From the NCBI RefSeq assembly GCF_018333235.1, contig NZ_BORP01000004.1, forward strand, positions 248,001-312,000: a stretch of 64,000 bases of DNA, read 5' to 3'. The position numbers were made by a program, and so were the translations under genes. The stretch is from Ornithinibacillus bavariensis (lineage in GTDB: Bacteria > Bacillota > Bacilli > Bacillales > Amphibacillaceae). The notes under the pieces were generated by a model, which ran no database searches, was not told the origin of the DNA, and saw only the letters and a program-made list of their open reading frames with translations. Positions 54,030 through 64,000 of this stretch are shown in pieces (within the stretch, counting starts at the first letter, position 1; every line of letters starts with the position of its first letter).

Positions 54030-55494
54030 TTAATTAATTTTTCGTATCGTATGTGCGATTGGGTTAATTTCATATTGTATATCAGCAATCCCTTGAACGA
54101 ATGATTTGTCATGCGACGTAAAAATAATCATTCCTTCATATCCTTGACAATACATCTCTAGTGCAGTCATGGTAGGAATATCCAAAAAATTAGTTGGTTC
54201 ATCTAATAACAAAATATTGTAATCACCAAGAAACAATTGACAAAGCTGTAATCGGATTATTTCCCCACCACTTAGTGAGCTAATTTTCTTTGTTATATCC
54301 ATTTCTGAAAACAGCATGTTATGGAGAACACTTCTTACAAAGCCCTCTTTATGATTAGTATGTTGTTTTATAAATGATAGTACCGTTTCATCACTTTTCT
54401 CACGATAACTCATTTGCTGAAAAAAGCCAATCCTAGCTTTCGGAGATAGAATAAGTCCATCCCCTTTTTTTTGCTATATGTTGTAGCAAGGAACTTTTAC
54501 CAGCACCATTTGGGCCAGTAATTGCAATTCTCTTTCCTAATGGAAATTGGAAACTGACATTATTTAGTAGGTGTTTCTTTCCTCTACTTAGACTAAGTTT
54601 CTCTGCAATAATAGGGTATTTATTGTTCAGTTCCAATGCTTTGGATAATGGAAAAGAAATCCTTTTTTCTCCTCTCAACGGTTCAACTGGATGAAGCTTT
54701 TCTATTCTATTTGCAATAGATTTTGCTGCACGATACATATTCTTTTGACTAGTACCTTTCGATTTAGTTTTACCTAGTCGACTTGGCTTTTCCTTTTTCT
54801 GTGTTTTTTTATCTGTTCTCATCATTTTTTGAGCCCTTACCATTTTATCTTGGACTGCTGTTTCTAACCTACTTCGTTCTTTTTCATAAATTTTTTGTTC
54901 ATGAATTTTTTGTTCCTTCTCCTTTACTTTTTGTGATGCATATGATGAATAATTTCCGGAATAGACCTTGACTGTACCATCAGCAATCTCCCAAATTGTC
55001 GTAACCAAGTTATCTAGAAGACTTCTGTCGTGGCTGACAATTACCATTGCACCATAATAATTTCTAAGCTGTTCCGTAAGGAAGGTAATTCCTTCTTGGT
55101 CTAAATGTGTAGTAGGTTCATCGATTAATAGTGCTTCATGGTAACCAGTAAATAAGTGGGAAAGTTTTAATTTTGTCTGCTCTCCCCCACTATAATTTTT
55201 ATTTAGATTACTAATGTGAAGCTTTGAAAGTAAAGTAGCATCCACTGATTCTACCAACTTATTCGGTATTTCTAACTGAGAGAAATATGCATGTTTAACA
55301 AACCGCTTTACACATCCTTTATTAGGTTGAATGGTGCCTGCCAATAATTTTAGTAAAGTACTTTTCCCCACTCCGTTCCTTCCAACAATTCCAATTCGGT
55401 TAAACTGATGGACAGCTAAGTGATCAATGTTTAGTATCTCCTTATCACGAAATGATAAGCTGACATCCTCCATTAGGAATACAATATTATCCAT
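54030..55494 (-). pseudogene. Antibiotic-resistance type ABC-F ATPase, disrupted by a one-base frameshift
   Basis: This is an ARE-type ABC-F protein, the group that protects ribosomes from macrolides, lincosamides or streptogramins (Msr/Vga/VmlR-like). ABC1 has Walker A GRNGVGKST, signature NYSGGEQTKL and Walker B ALLIDEPTTHLD. A lysine-rich interdomain linker follows; ABC2 begins with GPNGAGKSS. The frame shifts in a run of eight A residues (minus strand, 54471-54478): as read, it stops after 353 residues. With seven A the frame continues AKKGDGLILSPKARIGFF through QQMSYREKSDETVL, LSGGEIIRLQL and LLLDEPTNFLD to a 487-residue protein, the length of Msr(A). Real inactivation, slippage or sequencing error are all possible. 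The gene sits between phoP and mdh, unlike B. subtilis. Confidence 0.88.
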
Positions 55495-55572
55495 AAAAAA
55501 ACCTCCTACAGTTTATTGAATCTGTGAGAAGGCTGAGGATATAGTATCAATAAGATATTAGCTTTATAGCTA

Positions 55573-55611
55573 TAAGAAAAAAAGAAAGCGCTAAGAATGA
55601 CGCCTTCCTTT
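55573..55611 (-). terminator. Attenuator terminator in the ABC-F leader
   Basis: On the minus strand AAAGGAAGGCG and CGCTTTCTTTT form an 11-base stem (two G-T pairs) with a ten-base loop, followed by a T tract. It lies about 80 bp before the ABC-F start and downstream of the leader peptide, as expected for transcription attenuation. Confidence 0.8.
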
Positions 55612-55704
55612 AACCTTTTTTCAAGAACTATTTTAGAGTTTGTTAAAAGTGAACAGACTATTCCCGTTACCTTGTCTCACAGACAGGTCTTTGAACGTAT
55701 AAAA

Positions 55705-55737
55705 TTACGAGTTCAAAGTAGGAAAACGTAGTCTCAC
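55705..55737 (-). CDS. Ten-residue leader peptide of the ABC-F gene
   Basis: A GTG start at 55735-55737 with AGGAGGG seven bases or so upstream opens the short frame MRLRFPTLNS, closed by TAA at 55705-55707. It is followed by a hairpin CTTTGAA/TTCAAAG that overlaps its last codons, and by a CCTGTCT/AGACAAGG hairpin. Then come the terminator and the ABC-F gene. The layout is that of ribosome-stalling leader peptides controlling resistance ABC-F genes. The peptide is inferred from the signal layout, not from homology. Confidence 0.7.
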   Translation of the reverse strand: MRLRFPTLNS

Positions 55738-55771
55738 GATTAACAACCCTCCTAACATTATTATTAAAGGT

Positions 55772-55800
55772 ATAGTATATAATGTAAGCTCGATTGTCAA
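55772..55800 (-). promoter_or_regulatory. SigmaA promoter of the ABC-F gene
   Basis: A perfect TTGACA (55795-55800) and TACTAT (55772-55777) are 17 bases apart on the minus strand. This gives a leader of about 270 nt before the ABC-F start. Confidence 0.8.
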
Positions 55801-55974
55801 TAGGTAGTAGCACTGTCTGCAAATATTAGATTAGTATTATACTTAAGGCTTGTACATAGTTAGAAAGGGATATTTCACTTTTCTTGGTTTTTTCTGTTAA
55901 AAATACTCAATATATGTCAGATTCTCTGACGGCACAAGGTCTTATCTCAAAAAAACTCTATAATACAGCCTACA
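55801..55974. other. Intergenic stretch between the ABC-F promoter and the mdh terminator
   Basis: No gene, repeat or RNA structure was recognised in these bases. The larger 523-bp gap is otherwise taken by the ABC-F leader and the mdh terminator. Confidence 0.5.
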
Positions 55975-56010
55975 AAAAAGCTTCATCCTCATAATTGAAA
56001 GGATGAAGCA
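55975..56010 (-). terminator. Terminator of citZ-icd-mdh
   Basis: GCTTCATCCT and AGGATGAAGC form a perfect ten-base stem on the minus strand, followed by six T residues, eight bases past the mdh stop codon. Confidence 0.95.
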
Positions 56011-56017
56011 TCATTAT

Positions 56018-56956
56018 TTATTCTAGGACCTTTAAAACATTCTTAACAGAATCAGCTGATTTATCAAGAGCTGTTTTTTCGTCATCTGTTAATTCTAACT
56101 CGATAATTTTTTCAATACCATTTGCGCCAAGAATTGTTGGTACTCCAAGGTAGATATTCTGGTAACCATACTCACCTTCAAGATAAGCTATAGCAGGTAG
56201 GATACGGCGCTGATCTTTTAATATTGCCTCTGCCATTACCGTCAGTGAAGCGGCAGGAGCGTAATACGCGCTACCGTTTCCTAGTAGGCTAACAATTTCT
56301 CCCCCACCGGTTCTAGTTCGAGCAACAATCTCATCTAAGCGTTCTTTTGCTATTATTTTTTCTAAAGGAATACCACCAGCATAAGAGTACCGAATGAGTG
56401 GCACCATATCATCACCATGGCCACCTAATACAAACCCGGTTATATCCTTAACAGATATATTTAACTCTTGTGCAATAAAAGTTCGGAAACGAGCCGTATC
56501 TAAAACTCCTGATTGACCAATAACACGTTCTTTCGGGAATCCAGATTCTTTATAGACTGTATATGTCATAGCATCAACAGGATTTGTTAAAACGACAATA
56601 ATAGTATTTGGAGAATACGTTACAATTTCTTTCGTTACGGACTTCATGATTTTGGCATTTGTATTGACTAAATCATCTCGACTCATGCCAGGTTTTCTAG
56701 CGATGCCTGCTGTAATGATAACCAAATCTGAATCCTTTGTTTCTTCATAATTTGAAGTTCCAATAATGTTAGCATCGAAGCCTTGTACTGGACTTGCTTC
56801 TAGCATATCTAACGCTTTTCCTTTAGTTGGATCTTCCATACTTGGAATATCCACTAATATAATATCTCCTAGCTCCTTTTGAGCAAGCATTAAAGCTGTC
56901 GTTGCCCCCGTAAAACCAGATCCAATGACTGAAATCTTGTTGCGCTTGTTTCCCAT
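56018..56956 (-). CDS. mdh: Malate dehydrogenase
   Basis: Mdh oxidises malate to oxaloacetate with NAD in the TCA cycle. The Rossmann motif [20 protein letters not shown] is at residues about 10-29. The acidic NAD-ribose ligand is in LVDIPSM. The substrate arginines are in [12 protein letters not shown] and [13 protein letters not shown], and the catalytic histidine is in [15 protein letters not shown] near residue 180. It is the LDH-like Mdh type of Bacillus, 312 residues. It is third in citZ-icd-mdh, 18 bp after icd. Confidence 0.97.
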   Translation of the reverse strand: MGNKRNKISVIGSGFTGATTALMLAQKELGDIILVDIPSMEDPTKGKALDMLEASPVQGFDANIIGTSNYEETKDSDLVIITAGIARKPGMSRDDLVNTNAKIMKSVTKEIVTYSPNTIIVVLTNPVDAMTYTVYKESGFPKERVIGQSGVLDTARFRTFIAQELNISVKDITGFVLGGHGDDMVPLIRYSYAGGIPLEKIIAKERLDEIVARTRTGGGEIVSLLGNGSAYYAPAASLTVMAEAILKDQRRILPAIAYLEGEYGYQNIYLGVPTILGANGIEKIIELELTDDEKTALDKSADSVKNVLKVLE

Positions 56957-56974
56957 TGGTTTCCTCCTTTTGGA

Positions 56975-58246
56975 TTAGTCCATGTTCTTAATTAATTCAG
57001 TACCAAACTCAGAACATTTCACTTCAGTTGCACCATCCATTAAACGAGCAAAGTCATAAGTTACGACTTTAGAAGCGATTGTCTTATCCATTGCTTTCGT
57101 AATTAAATCAGCTGCTTCTCTCCATCCAAGATGCTCAAGCATTAATACCCCTGATAGAATTACGGAAGAAGGGTTTACTTTATCTAAGCCAGCGTATTTT
57201 GGAGCTGTTCCATGGGTAGCTTCAAAAATAGCATGACCAGTATTGTAATTAATATTTGCTCCTGGAGCAATACCAATTCCACCAACCTGCGCAGCTAAGG
57301 CATCAGAGATATAATCTCCGTTTAAGTTCATAGTAGCTACAACGTCAAATTCTGTTGGACGAGTAAGGATTTGTTGTAGGAAAATATCTGCAATAGAATC
57401 TTTAACAATAATTTTCCCTGCTTTTACAGCTTCATCCTGAGCTTTGTTAGCAGCATCCTTACCATCTTTTTCAGCGATACGGTCATATTCTGCCCATGTG
57501 AATACTTTATCACCAAACTCTGCTTCTGCAACTTCATAGCCCCAGCCTTTAAATGCACCTTCTGTAAATTTCATAATGTTACCTTTATGAACTAAAGTAA
57601 CACTCTTACGGCCTTCGTTAATTGCATACTGAATAGCAGAACGAACAAGACGCTTAGTTCCTTCTTCTGAAACTGGTTTAATACCAATACCAGAAGTTTC
57701 TGGGAAACGAATTTTATGTACTCCCATCTCATTTTGAAGGAAGTTAATTACCTTTTTCACTTCATCAGAGCCTTTTTGCCATTCAATACCAGCATAGATA
57801 TCCTCTGTGTTTTCACGGAAGATAACCATATCAACATCCTCTGGACGTTTTACTGGCGATGGAACTCCTTCAAAATAACGAACTGGACGTAGGCAAGTAA
57901 ATAGATCTAGTTCTTGACGTAGTGCTACGTTAAGAGAACGAATTCCCCCACCAATTGGTGTTGTAAGAGGACCTTTGATTGCAATTTTATATTCATCAAT
58001 TTTATCTAATGTATCTTGTGGTAACCATTCACCAGTTTTATCAAACGCCTTTTGACCAGCATATACCTCTAACCATTCAATTTTTTTCGTTCCGTTATAT
58101 GCCTTCTCAACAGCTGCTTCTAATACACGGCTTGCTGCTGCCCAAATATCTGGACCAGTTCCATCCCCCTCAATGAAAGGAATAATTGGGTTATTTGGTA
58201 CATTTAGTTTACCATTTTCAACAACGATTTTTTCACCTTGTGCCAT
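56975..58246 (-). CDS. icd: Isocitrate dehydrogenase (NADP)
   Basis: Icd converts isocitrate to 2-oxoglutarate with NADP. The 423-residue enzyme shows [20 protein letters not shown] near the N-terminus. The substrate and regulatory serine loop is [20 protein letters not shown] (RSLNVALR). Also visible are [15 protein letters not shown], the catalytic Tyr/Lys region [28 protein letters not shown], and the NADP site [20 protein letters not shown]. It is second in citZ-icd-mdh and has an independent hairpin in the gap after citZ. Confidence 0.97.
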   Translation of the reverse strand: MAQGEKIVVENGKLNVPNNPIIPFIEGDGTGPDIWAAASRVLEAAVEKAYNGTKKIEWLEVYAGQKAFDKTGEWLPQDTLDKIDEYKIAIKGPLTTPIGGGIRSLNVALRQELDLFTCLRPVRYFEGVPSPVKRPEDVDMVIFRENTEDIYAGIEWQKGSDEVKKVINFLQNEMGVHKIRFPETSGIGIKPVSEEGTKRLVRSAIQYAINEGRKSVTLVHKGNIMKFTEGAFKGWGYEVAEAEFGDKVFTWAEYDRIAEKDGKDAANKAQDEAVKAGKIIVKDSIADIFLQQILTRPTEFDVVATMNLNGDYISDALAAQVGGIGIAPGANINYNTGHAIFEATHGTAPKYAGLDKVNPSSVILSGVLMLEHLGWREAADLITKAMDKTIASKVVTYDFARLMDGATEVKCSEFGTELIKNMD

Positions 58247-58283
58247 AATTTTCTCCTCCTAAATACTTATAGCTTATCATAAT

Positions 58284-58306
58284 AATAGCCGGAAGAACCG
58301 GCTATT
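58284..58306 (-). other. Hairpin between citZ and icd
   Basis: AATAGCCGG and CCGGCTATT form a perfect nine-base stem with loop TTCTT in the 80-bp citZ-icd gap. No T run follows. It may be an mRNA processing or partial termination site that sets the citZ to icd-mdh ratio. Confidence 0.5.
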
Positions 58307-58326
58307 AGAACGAACTTCTCTTAATA

Positions 58327-59442
58327 TTAACGATTTTCAATTGGAATGTATTGTTGCGTTGTTGGTCCAACGTATTCTGCACGAGGACGAATTAGGCGGT
58401 TATTCGAATATTGCTCTAGGATATGAGCAATCCAACCTGAAACTCGGCTCATAGCAAAAATTGGTGTAAATAAGTCATGATCAATTCCTAGGCTATGATA
58501 TACCGAAGCTGAATAAAAGTCTACATTTGCTGGTAGGCCTTTCTCTTTCTTAATGTAATCCTCAATTTTTACAGACATATTATACCATTTCTCTTGTCCA
58601 GTTAAAGTAGTTAATTCTTTCGACATCTTCTGAAGATGCTTTGCTCTAGGATCACCATTACGATACACACGGTGTCCCATACCCATAATTTTTTCTTTGT
58701 TCGCTAGTTTTTCTTTAATGTAAGGCAGTGCATTTTCTTCAGTACCTATTTCTGTAAGCATCTTCATAACCTGCTCATTCGCTCCACCATGAAGTGGTCC
58801 TTTTAATGCACCGAGAGCAGCAACTATTCCTGAATACATGTCGGAAAGTGTTGCTACACATACTCTAGCAGTAAAAGTAGAGGCATTTAGCTCATGATCG
58901 GCATGTAGTACTAATGCTTTATCGATGGCTTCTACTTCAATCGCATTAGGCTTTTCTCCATTTAGCATATAAAGGAAGTTTTCCGCATAGCTAAGGTCTT
59001 TTAAAGGTTTAATTGGTTCTTTTCCTTGTCTAATACGGGAAAACGCAGCAATAATAGTAGAGATTTTAGCTTGAATGCGAATCGCTTTACGATGGTTAGC
59101 TTCCTCCGTCATTACATCAGCCTCATCATCATAAAGACCAAGTAAAGAAATAGATGTTCTTAAGGCAGCCATAGGATGAACCTTAGACAAATCATATGAA
59201 CGTAATTGTTCGATAACCTGCTCAGGAACTTCCATGTTATTTGCTAGCTCTTGTTTAAATGCTTGTAGCTCAGCTTGAGTCGGTAATTTTAAATTCCATA
59301 GTAAATATACTACTTCCTCAAAGCTTGATTTCTCAGCTAAATCATCAATTCTATATCCAACATAGGTAAGCTGGTCATCAATAATAGAACTAATGGATGA
59401 TTGAGTTGCAACAACCCCTTCAAGACCTTTCGTTGCTGTCAT
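58327..59442 (-). CDS. citZ: Citrate synthase
   Basis: CitZ condenses oxaloacetate with acetyl-CoA at the head of the TCA cycle. Catalytic residues are seen in LVLHADHELNASTFTARV (His), MGMGHRVYRNGDPRAKHL (His and Arg), and NVDFYSASVYHSLGIDHDLF (Asp region), with RPRAEYVGP at the C-terminus. The 371 residues make it the short, Gram-positive dimeric type. It is first in citZ-icd-mdh. In B. subtilis it is repressed by CcpC and CcpA; a cre-like site is upstream. Confidence 0.97.
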   Translation of the reverse strand: MTATKGLEGVVATQSSISSIIDDQLTYVGYRIDDLAEKSSFEEVVYLLWNLKLPTQAELQAFKQELANNMEVPEQVIEQLRSYDLSKVHPMAALRTSISLLGLYDDEADVMTEEANHRKAIRIQAKISTIIAAFSRIRQGKEPIKPLKDLSYAENFLYMLNGEKPNAIEVEAIDKALVLHADHELNASTFTARVCVATLSDMYSGIVAALGALKGPLHGGANEQVMKMLTEIGTEENALPYIKEKLANKEKIMGMGHRVYRNGDPRAKHLQKMSKELTTLTGQEKWYNMSVKIEDYIKKEKGLPANVDFYSASVYHSLGIDHDLFTPIFAMSRVSGWIAHILEQYSNNRLIRPRAEYVGPTTQQYIPIENR

Positions 59443-59892
59443 GTTAAAACCCTCTCCTTTTTCTATAATGTTCTAACAATAAAGTTGAAAATAATGTTAT
59501 ATTATTACGACAATTTCCTATTATATTCATCGGATATTGTCATCCCCAACCTAATTATAAAGGATTCTCCTATTAAAGTGAAATGAAACCGTTTGAATTC
59601 CCATAATTTTTATTATCGGAATCTTTATAGTAAATAAATATTTCTATCCTTGCATTTACTTATTTATTGACATAGCCAAATTATATTTTCGACGTGAAAT
59701 CCTTTCAAAGGTTAATTCGTGTAGCCTTTACGAGGAGCTCATATTTATATTCTTACGAAGTCAACATGTTAGTTTTCTTTAGAAATGAAAAAGACTTTGA
59801 TTTCTTATGAAGGACTTCAATAATAATCTCCTATTTTCTTTCATATAGTTTATTAGTTATTAGTAATTTAATTCAAATGGGGTCTGAAAAAA
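59443..59892. other. 450-bp divergent region between citZ and ytvI
   Basis: This holds the promoters of both flanking genes. For citZ a -10 TATAAT (59520-59525, minus strand) lies 18 bases from a weak TTGGGG. A cre-like site is at 59583-59597. No open frame with a ribosome binding site was recognised. Confidence 0.45.
59583..59597 (+). promoter_or_regulatory. Candidate CcpA (cre) site upstream of citZ
   Basis: ATGAAACCGTTTGAA matches WTGNAANCGNWNNCA except at one fixed base, about 140 bp upstream of the citZ start. CcpA control of citZ is known in B. subtilis, so the match is plausible but not decisive. Confidence 0.4.
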
Positions 59893-60999
59893 TTGTACAA
59901 GCAAATATTGGAACGGTTACTTAGAGGAATATTAGTCGTGATTATTTTAGTTCTTTCTTATTTCACCTTAAAGCTGTCAATCAACTATATCTTTCCCTTT
60001 ATTGTAGCTTTTTTTCTTGCGGCAATATTAAACCCGTTTGTTACATCGATAGAAGCAAAATGGAGGATTCCTAGATCTCTAGCTACTTTAATTGTTATTT
60101 CTACTATATTCCTTATATGTACTGGACTTCTAATCCTAATTATTACAGAAGTTATCCAAGGAACTACTTATTTATTAGAAAGAATGCCAATCTATTTTAC
60201 TTCTCTACTAGAATTTGTAGAGAGCATATTAGAAGATCATATTTTTCCTTTTTATCAGTCTATTACATCCTACTTTCAATCATTAGATCCATCTCATCAG
60301 GCTACCATACAAGAAAACATCGAAAAGTTTGTAACAAACTTAGCTGACAATGGAACAAACTTCCTTCAGTCATCTCTATTGCAGATTCCTGAAATTGTAG
60401 GTTTTATACCAGGATTACTAACCATATTTATTGTAGTATGGTTAGCAACATTTATGATCATAAATGACTGGAACAATCTAACAAAAAAATTAATAAACCT
60501 TTTACCTAAAAAAATTCATTACTTTTTTATAGATTTTCAGCAAGGGGTAAAAAAGGCTTTCTCTGGATATTTAAAGGCACAGCTCATCCTAATACTAATA
60601 ACAGCTATTCTAATTCTACTAGGGTTGATGCTTTTAAAAGTTCAACATGCTTTAACAATTGCTCTTTTTGCTGCATTAGTGGACCTGCTACCACTAGTTG
60701 GAACGGGAATAATTTTCATTCCATGGATACTATTTACTTTTATTACCGGTAATTATTCGTTTTCAATTGCGATTAGTGTTCTATATATGATTGTGATTAT
60801 TACGAGGCAAGTAATCGAACCTAAAATATTAGCGACAAGCATAGGTATTAACCCACTCCTAAGTCTCATAATCCTATTTATAACCATCCAAGTCTGGGGA
60901 ATCATTGGGGTCATTGCTGCCCCATTCATCCTTATTATCGCTTATGTCTTATTTCAATCAGGAATATTTCTCAAGCTCTTCCATTTCATTAAAGGCTAA
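59893..60999 (+). CDS. ytvI: AI-2E family (PerM/YtvI) membrane transporter
   Basis: This 368-residue membrane protein belongs to the AI-2E/UPF0118 transporter family, as does B. subtilis YtvI, whose position next to the pyk-fxsA block it shares. Seven or eight hydrophobic helices are visible, in the family layout of two N-terminal pairs, an external loop of about 90 residues with LVGLIPG-like GFIPGLL, and a C-terminal block (LVDLLPLVGTGIIFIPW, with IEPKILATSIGINPLLSLII). The substrate is unknown. The start is TTG at 59893 with GGGG upstream. It converges with fxsA, three bases between their stop codons. Confidence 0.9.
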   Translation: MYKQILERLLRGILVVIILVLSYFTLKLSINYIFPFIVAFFLAAILNPFVTSIEAKWRIPRSLATLIVISTIFLICTGLLILIITEVIQGTTYLLERMPIYFTSLLEFVESILEDHIFPFYQSITSYFQSLDPSHQATIQENIEKFVTNLADNGTNFLQSSLLQIPEIVGFIPGLLTIFIVVWLATFMIINDWNNLTKKLINLLPKKIHYFFIDFQQGVKKAFSGYLKAQLILILITAILILLGLMLLKVQHALTIALFAALVDLLPLVGTGIIFIPWILFTFITGNYSFSIAISVLYMIVIITRQVIEPKILATSIGINPLLSLIILFITIQVWGIIGVIAAPFILIIAYVLFQSGIFLKLFHFIKG

Positions 61000-61002
61000 C
61001 CA

Positions 61003-61395
61003 TTAGAAGCGACGGAATGTTATTGTCTTCTTATCTAATAGCTTTTTAAAGAGAATTAGTAAGAATGGCTTCACTACTCTTCTTGTCCAAGGTAAAACTA
61101 ATATAAAGCCCATTATATCCGTTATAAACCCTGGAGATAAAAGGAATACTCCACCAACAAAGATACAAATCCCATCTATAATTTCACGAGTTGGGACTTG
61201 GCCGTTATTAATAGCTCGTTGTGCCCGATACCAGGTTTCGACTCCTTCTTTTTTTGCCAAGGTAATACCTGCTAATCCAGTAAGCAAGATTAATCCTACA
61301 ACCCACCATGGTCCTATTAATCCGCCTGCCCATACAAAAACCCCAATTTCAGCTGCACCTAAAAGTAGAAATACTAATAAGAATCCTCTCACCAA
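61003..61395 (-). CDS. fxsA: FxsA family membrane protein (YtwI)
   Basis: This 130-residue membrane protein of the FxsA family was named after suppression of F exclusion of phage T7 in Escherichia coli. The family marks are FLLLGAAEIGVFVWAGGLIG at the N-terminus, LLTGLAGITLAKKEGVETWY, and the FVGGVFLLSPGFITDIMGFI segment followed by LVLPWTRRVVKP. Three or four hydrophobic helices are present. Its function in Bacillus is not defined. It lies downstream of pyk on the same strand and converges with ytvI. Confidence 0.9.
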   Translation of the reverse strand: MVRGFLLVFLLLGAAEIGVFVWAGGLIGPWWVVGLILLTGLAGITLAKKEGVETWYRAQRAINNGQVPTREIIDGICIFVGGVFLLSPGFITDIMGFILVLPWTRRVVKPFLLILFKKLLDKKTITFRRF

Positions 61396-61415
61396 TATCC
61401 CCTCCCCTTTGATAT

Positions 61416-61444
61416 AGGAAAAAGAAGGGAATCATCCCTTCTTC
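61416..61444 (-). terminator. Terminator of pfkA-pyk
   Basis: AAGAAGGGA and TCCCTTCTT pair on the minus strand around a short loop and are followed by TTTTCC, just after the pyk stop codon and before fxsA. It may be leaky, so fxsA could receive some pyk transcripts. Confidence 0.7.
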
Positions 61445-61450
61445 CATTCT

Positions 61451-63211
61451 CTATAGAACTCCTGCATGTCCTTTATAGATGTCGCCTTTTGTTCCATCAA
61501 TCGTGATATCTTCACCATCATTTATTTGTTCGAATGCATTACTCACACCTACAATGACTGGAATACCTAAGCTTAATCCAACCACTGCAGCATGTGAAGT
61601 TAGTCCACCTTCTGTTGTAATAAGTCCGCTAGCCAATTCAATGGCAGGCATCATATCACGGTCGGTACCATAAGTAACAATGATATCGCCTTGCTTTACT
61701 TTTTCAAGTGCTTCGTTTGCATTTTTAACAATTACAGCACGGCCATAGGTACTTTTCTTACCGATACCTTGTCCCTTGGCAATCACATCTCCAATGATAT
61801 GCACCTTCATTAAATTCGTTGTACCTGCTTCTCCTACTGGAACACCAGCTGTAATGACCACTCTGTCCCCACGTTTTAAAAGATTTGTTTCAAGTCCTTT
61901 TTCAATCGCGACATCAAGCATCTCGTCTGTTGAAGCAGCTCTTCCACCAGACACGGCATGAACACCCCATACTAGGGAGAGATGACGATTCACTTGTTCA
62001 CTATAAGTAACTGCAACAATAGGTGCCTTAGGGCGATATTTTGCTATCATACGAGCAGTATGTCCACTTTCCGTTGGAGTCACTATTGCACTAGCAGATA
62101 AATTCATTGCTGTATGAGTAACGGATTGACTAATTGCATCAGTAATTGTCATATCAACTGATTGACTACGGTTTTTAAGAATTGCTTCATGGTTCAGTGC
62201 TGTTTCTGCCTTAACTGCAATATTATGCATTGTTTTTACCGATTCAACAGGATAATTACCAGCTGCAGTTTCACCAGATAGCATAATCGCATCTGTTCCG
62301 TCAAATATCGCATTTGCAACATCTGAAGCCTCTGCCCTTGTAGGACGAGGATTCCGTTGCATCGAATCAAGCATTTGTGTTGCAGTAATTACTGGCTTAC
62401 CTACTGTATTGCATTTTCGGATTAGTTGTTTTTGGACAAGTGGAACATCCTCAGCAGGGATTTCTACACCTAGGTCACCACGAGCAACCATTAAACCATC
62501 ACTAACCTCTAAAATACTATCGATATTATCTACACCCTCTTGGTTTTCAATCTTAGGGATTATTTGGATATGGTTTGCATTATGTTTTTCCAATAACTCT
62601 CTAATCTCCAAAATATCTGATGGTCTGCGAACAAAGGAAGCAGCAATAAAGTCAATGTCCTGCTCAATACCGAACTCGATATCCTTCGCGTCCTTATCCG
62701 TAATCCCTGGTAACTGAACGGAAACATTAGGAACGTTTACTCCTTTTTTATTCTTAATTAACCCCGAGTTAAGTGCTACCGTTTTTAGTTCATCATTTCC
62801 TTTATCAATATCAACCACTTCAAGCTCTATTAAGCCATCGTCAAGTAGTATTCTTGATCCAACATGAACATCGTCAATTAATCCTGGATATGTAATGGAG
62901 AAGCGCTCTTTTGTTCCTTCCACTTCCTTCATTGAAATATAAACGGTGTTTCCTTGAATCAATTCAGCTTGTCCATCCTTAAAGTTCCCAGTTCTTATTT
63001 CTGGTCCCTTCGTATCCAGTAAAATCGCAACAGTCTTCCCTGTATTTTTAGCTGCTTCACGGATATTTCTGATACGTGCACCATGCTCCTCAAAATCACC
63101 ATGCGAAAAATTAAGTCGGGCTACATTCATTCCCGCATTAATTAGATTTTCTAATGTTTCAACTGATTCTGAAGCTGGTCCAATCGTACATACAATTTTT
63201 GTCCTTCTCAT
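61451..63211 (-). CDS. pyk: Pyruvate kinase with C-terminal PEP-utiliser domain
   Basis: Pyk makes pyruvate and ATP from phosphoenolpyruvate and ADP, the last step of glycolysis. The barrel domain starts [20 protein letters not shown]. Catalytic and metal residues lie in [35 protein letters not shown] (lysine-region), [13 protein letters not shown] and [13 protein letters not shown]. The allosteric domain follows to about 475. Residues about 485-586 are the extra PEP-utiliser-like domain with [18 protein letters not shown], present in Bacillus-type Pyk. The length of 586 is normal. It lies 56 bp after pfkA. Confidence 0.97.
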   Translation of the reverse strand: MRRTKIVCTIGPASESVETLENLINAGMNVARLNFSHGDFEEHGARIRNIREAAKNTGKTVAILLDTKGPEIRTGNFKDGQAELIQGNTVYISMKEVEGTKERFSITYPGLIDDVHVGSRILLDDGLIELEVVDIDKGNDELKTVALNSGLIKNKKGVNVPNVSVQLPGITDKDAKDIEFGIEQDIDFIAASFVRRPSDILEIRELLEKHNANHIQIIPKIENQEGVDNIDSILEVSDGLMVARGDLGVEIPAEDVPLVQKQLIRKCNTVGKPVITATQMLDSMQRNPRPTRAEASDVANAIFDGTDAIMLSGETAAGNYPVESVKTMHNIAVKAETALNHEAILKNRSQSVDMTITDAISQSVTHTAMNLSASAIVTPTESGHTARMIAKYRPKAPIVAVTYSEQVNRHLSLVWGVHAVSGGRAASTDEMLDVAIEKGLETNLLKRGDRVVITAGVPVGEAGTTNLMKVHIIGDVIAKGQGIGKKSTYGRAVIVKNANEALEKVKQGDIIVTYGTDRDMMPAIELASGLITTEGGLTSHAAVVGLSLGIPVIVGVSNAFEQINDGEDITIDGTKGDIYKGHAGVL

Positions 63212-63267
63212 AAAAAAATCCTCCTTAAAACGTTACATTCTCTTTTAAACATACTTAAATTCGTTTA

Positions 63268-64000
<733 letters not shown>

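Noticed and set aside
54783-54971. 62-codon Phe/Leu-rich frame on the plus strand
   Set aside because: Antisense of the lysine-rich ABC-F linker, which explains the hydrophobic composition.

Overview
The window is chromosomal DNA from a low-G+C, endospore-forming member of the Bacillaceae. The gene order follows the Bacillus subtilis arc racE-gerE-sdh-uvrC-trx-etf-fad-mutS2-pheST-sspI-infC-thrS-dnaBI-gapB-mutM-polA-phoPR-mdh-icd-citZ-pyk-pfkA almost throughout. Spore genes (gerE, sspI, ytxC) and T-box leaders support this. The protein sequences look closer to the Oceanobacillus/Virgibacillus side of the family than to B. subtilis itself, but I cannot fix the genus by eye.

Layout. 1-5.7 kb: 5' end of glutamate racemase, MarR regulator ysmB, gerE with a SigmaK-type promoter, thioesterase ysmA, the succinate dehydrogenase operon sdhCAB and yslB. 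5.8-13.8 kb: uvrC, trxA, electron-transfer flavoprotein and beta-oxidation genes (etfA, etfB, fadB, fadR, lcfA) with a FadR-type operator, an unlisted 32-residue membrane peptide, and yshE. 13.9-20 kb: mutS2, polX, cvpA, zapA and rnhC. 20-21.4 kb: two accessory genes (double GNAT, DUF6176-like). 21.6-26.5 kb: pheST behind a Phe T-box, rRNA methyltransferase ysgA and sspI. 26.7-32.1 kb: a four-gene membrane operon (anchored protein, two ABC-2 permeases, ATPase) and a lytic transglycosylase. 32.2-37 kb: ysdC, a dUTPase, SigmaW-type ysdB, a TVP38 protein, ysdA, and infC-rpmI-rplT with an AUU start and a leader attenuator. 37.3-43.9 kb: thrS behind a Thr T-box, ytxC, dnaI, dnaB, nrdR and a small conserved protein. 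44.2-47.4 kb: gapB, then two accessory genes, an XRE-HTH/aminoglycoside-phosphotransferase-like fusion and a BltD-like acetyltransferase. 47.6-53.9 kb: coaE, mutM, polA, phoR and phoP. 54-55.8 kb: a frameshifted antibiotic-resistance type ABC-F gene with a leader peptide and attenuator. 56-64 kb: mdh, icd, citZ, ytvI, fxsA, pyk and the 3' part of pfkA.

How the genes work together: the backbone is housekeeping (TCA cycle, glycolysis and gluconeogenesis, fatty acid oxidation, DNA replication and repair, translation). Accessory genes sit as single insertions between conserved blocks. Three of them look like drug or polyamine defence genes (APH-like, BltD-like, ABC-F), all between gapB and mdh. 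The most unusual items are the HTH-APH fusion with a strong internal ribosome binding site, the ABC-F leader with its ten-residue peptide plus terminator, the single-base A-run frameshift in that ABC-F gene, a PhoR without an extracytoplasmic sensor domain, and two copies of a short palindromic repeat that resembles fused insertion-sequence ends. No CRISPR array, tRNA, rRNA, prophage or intact transposase was seen.
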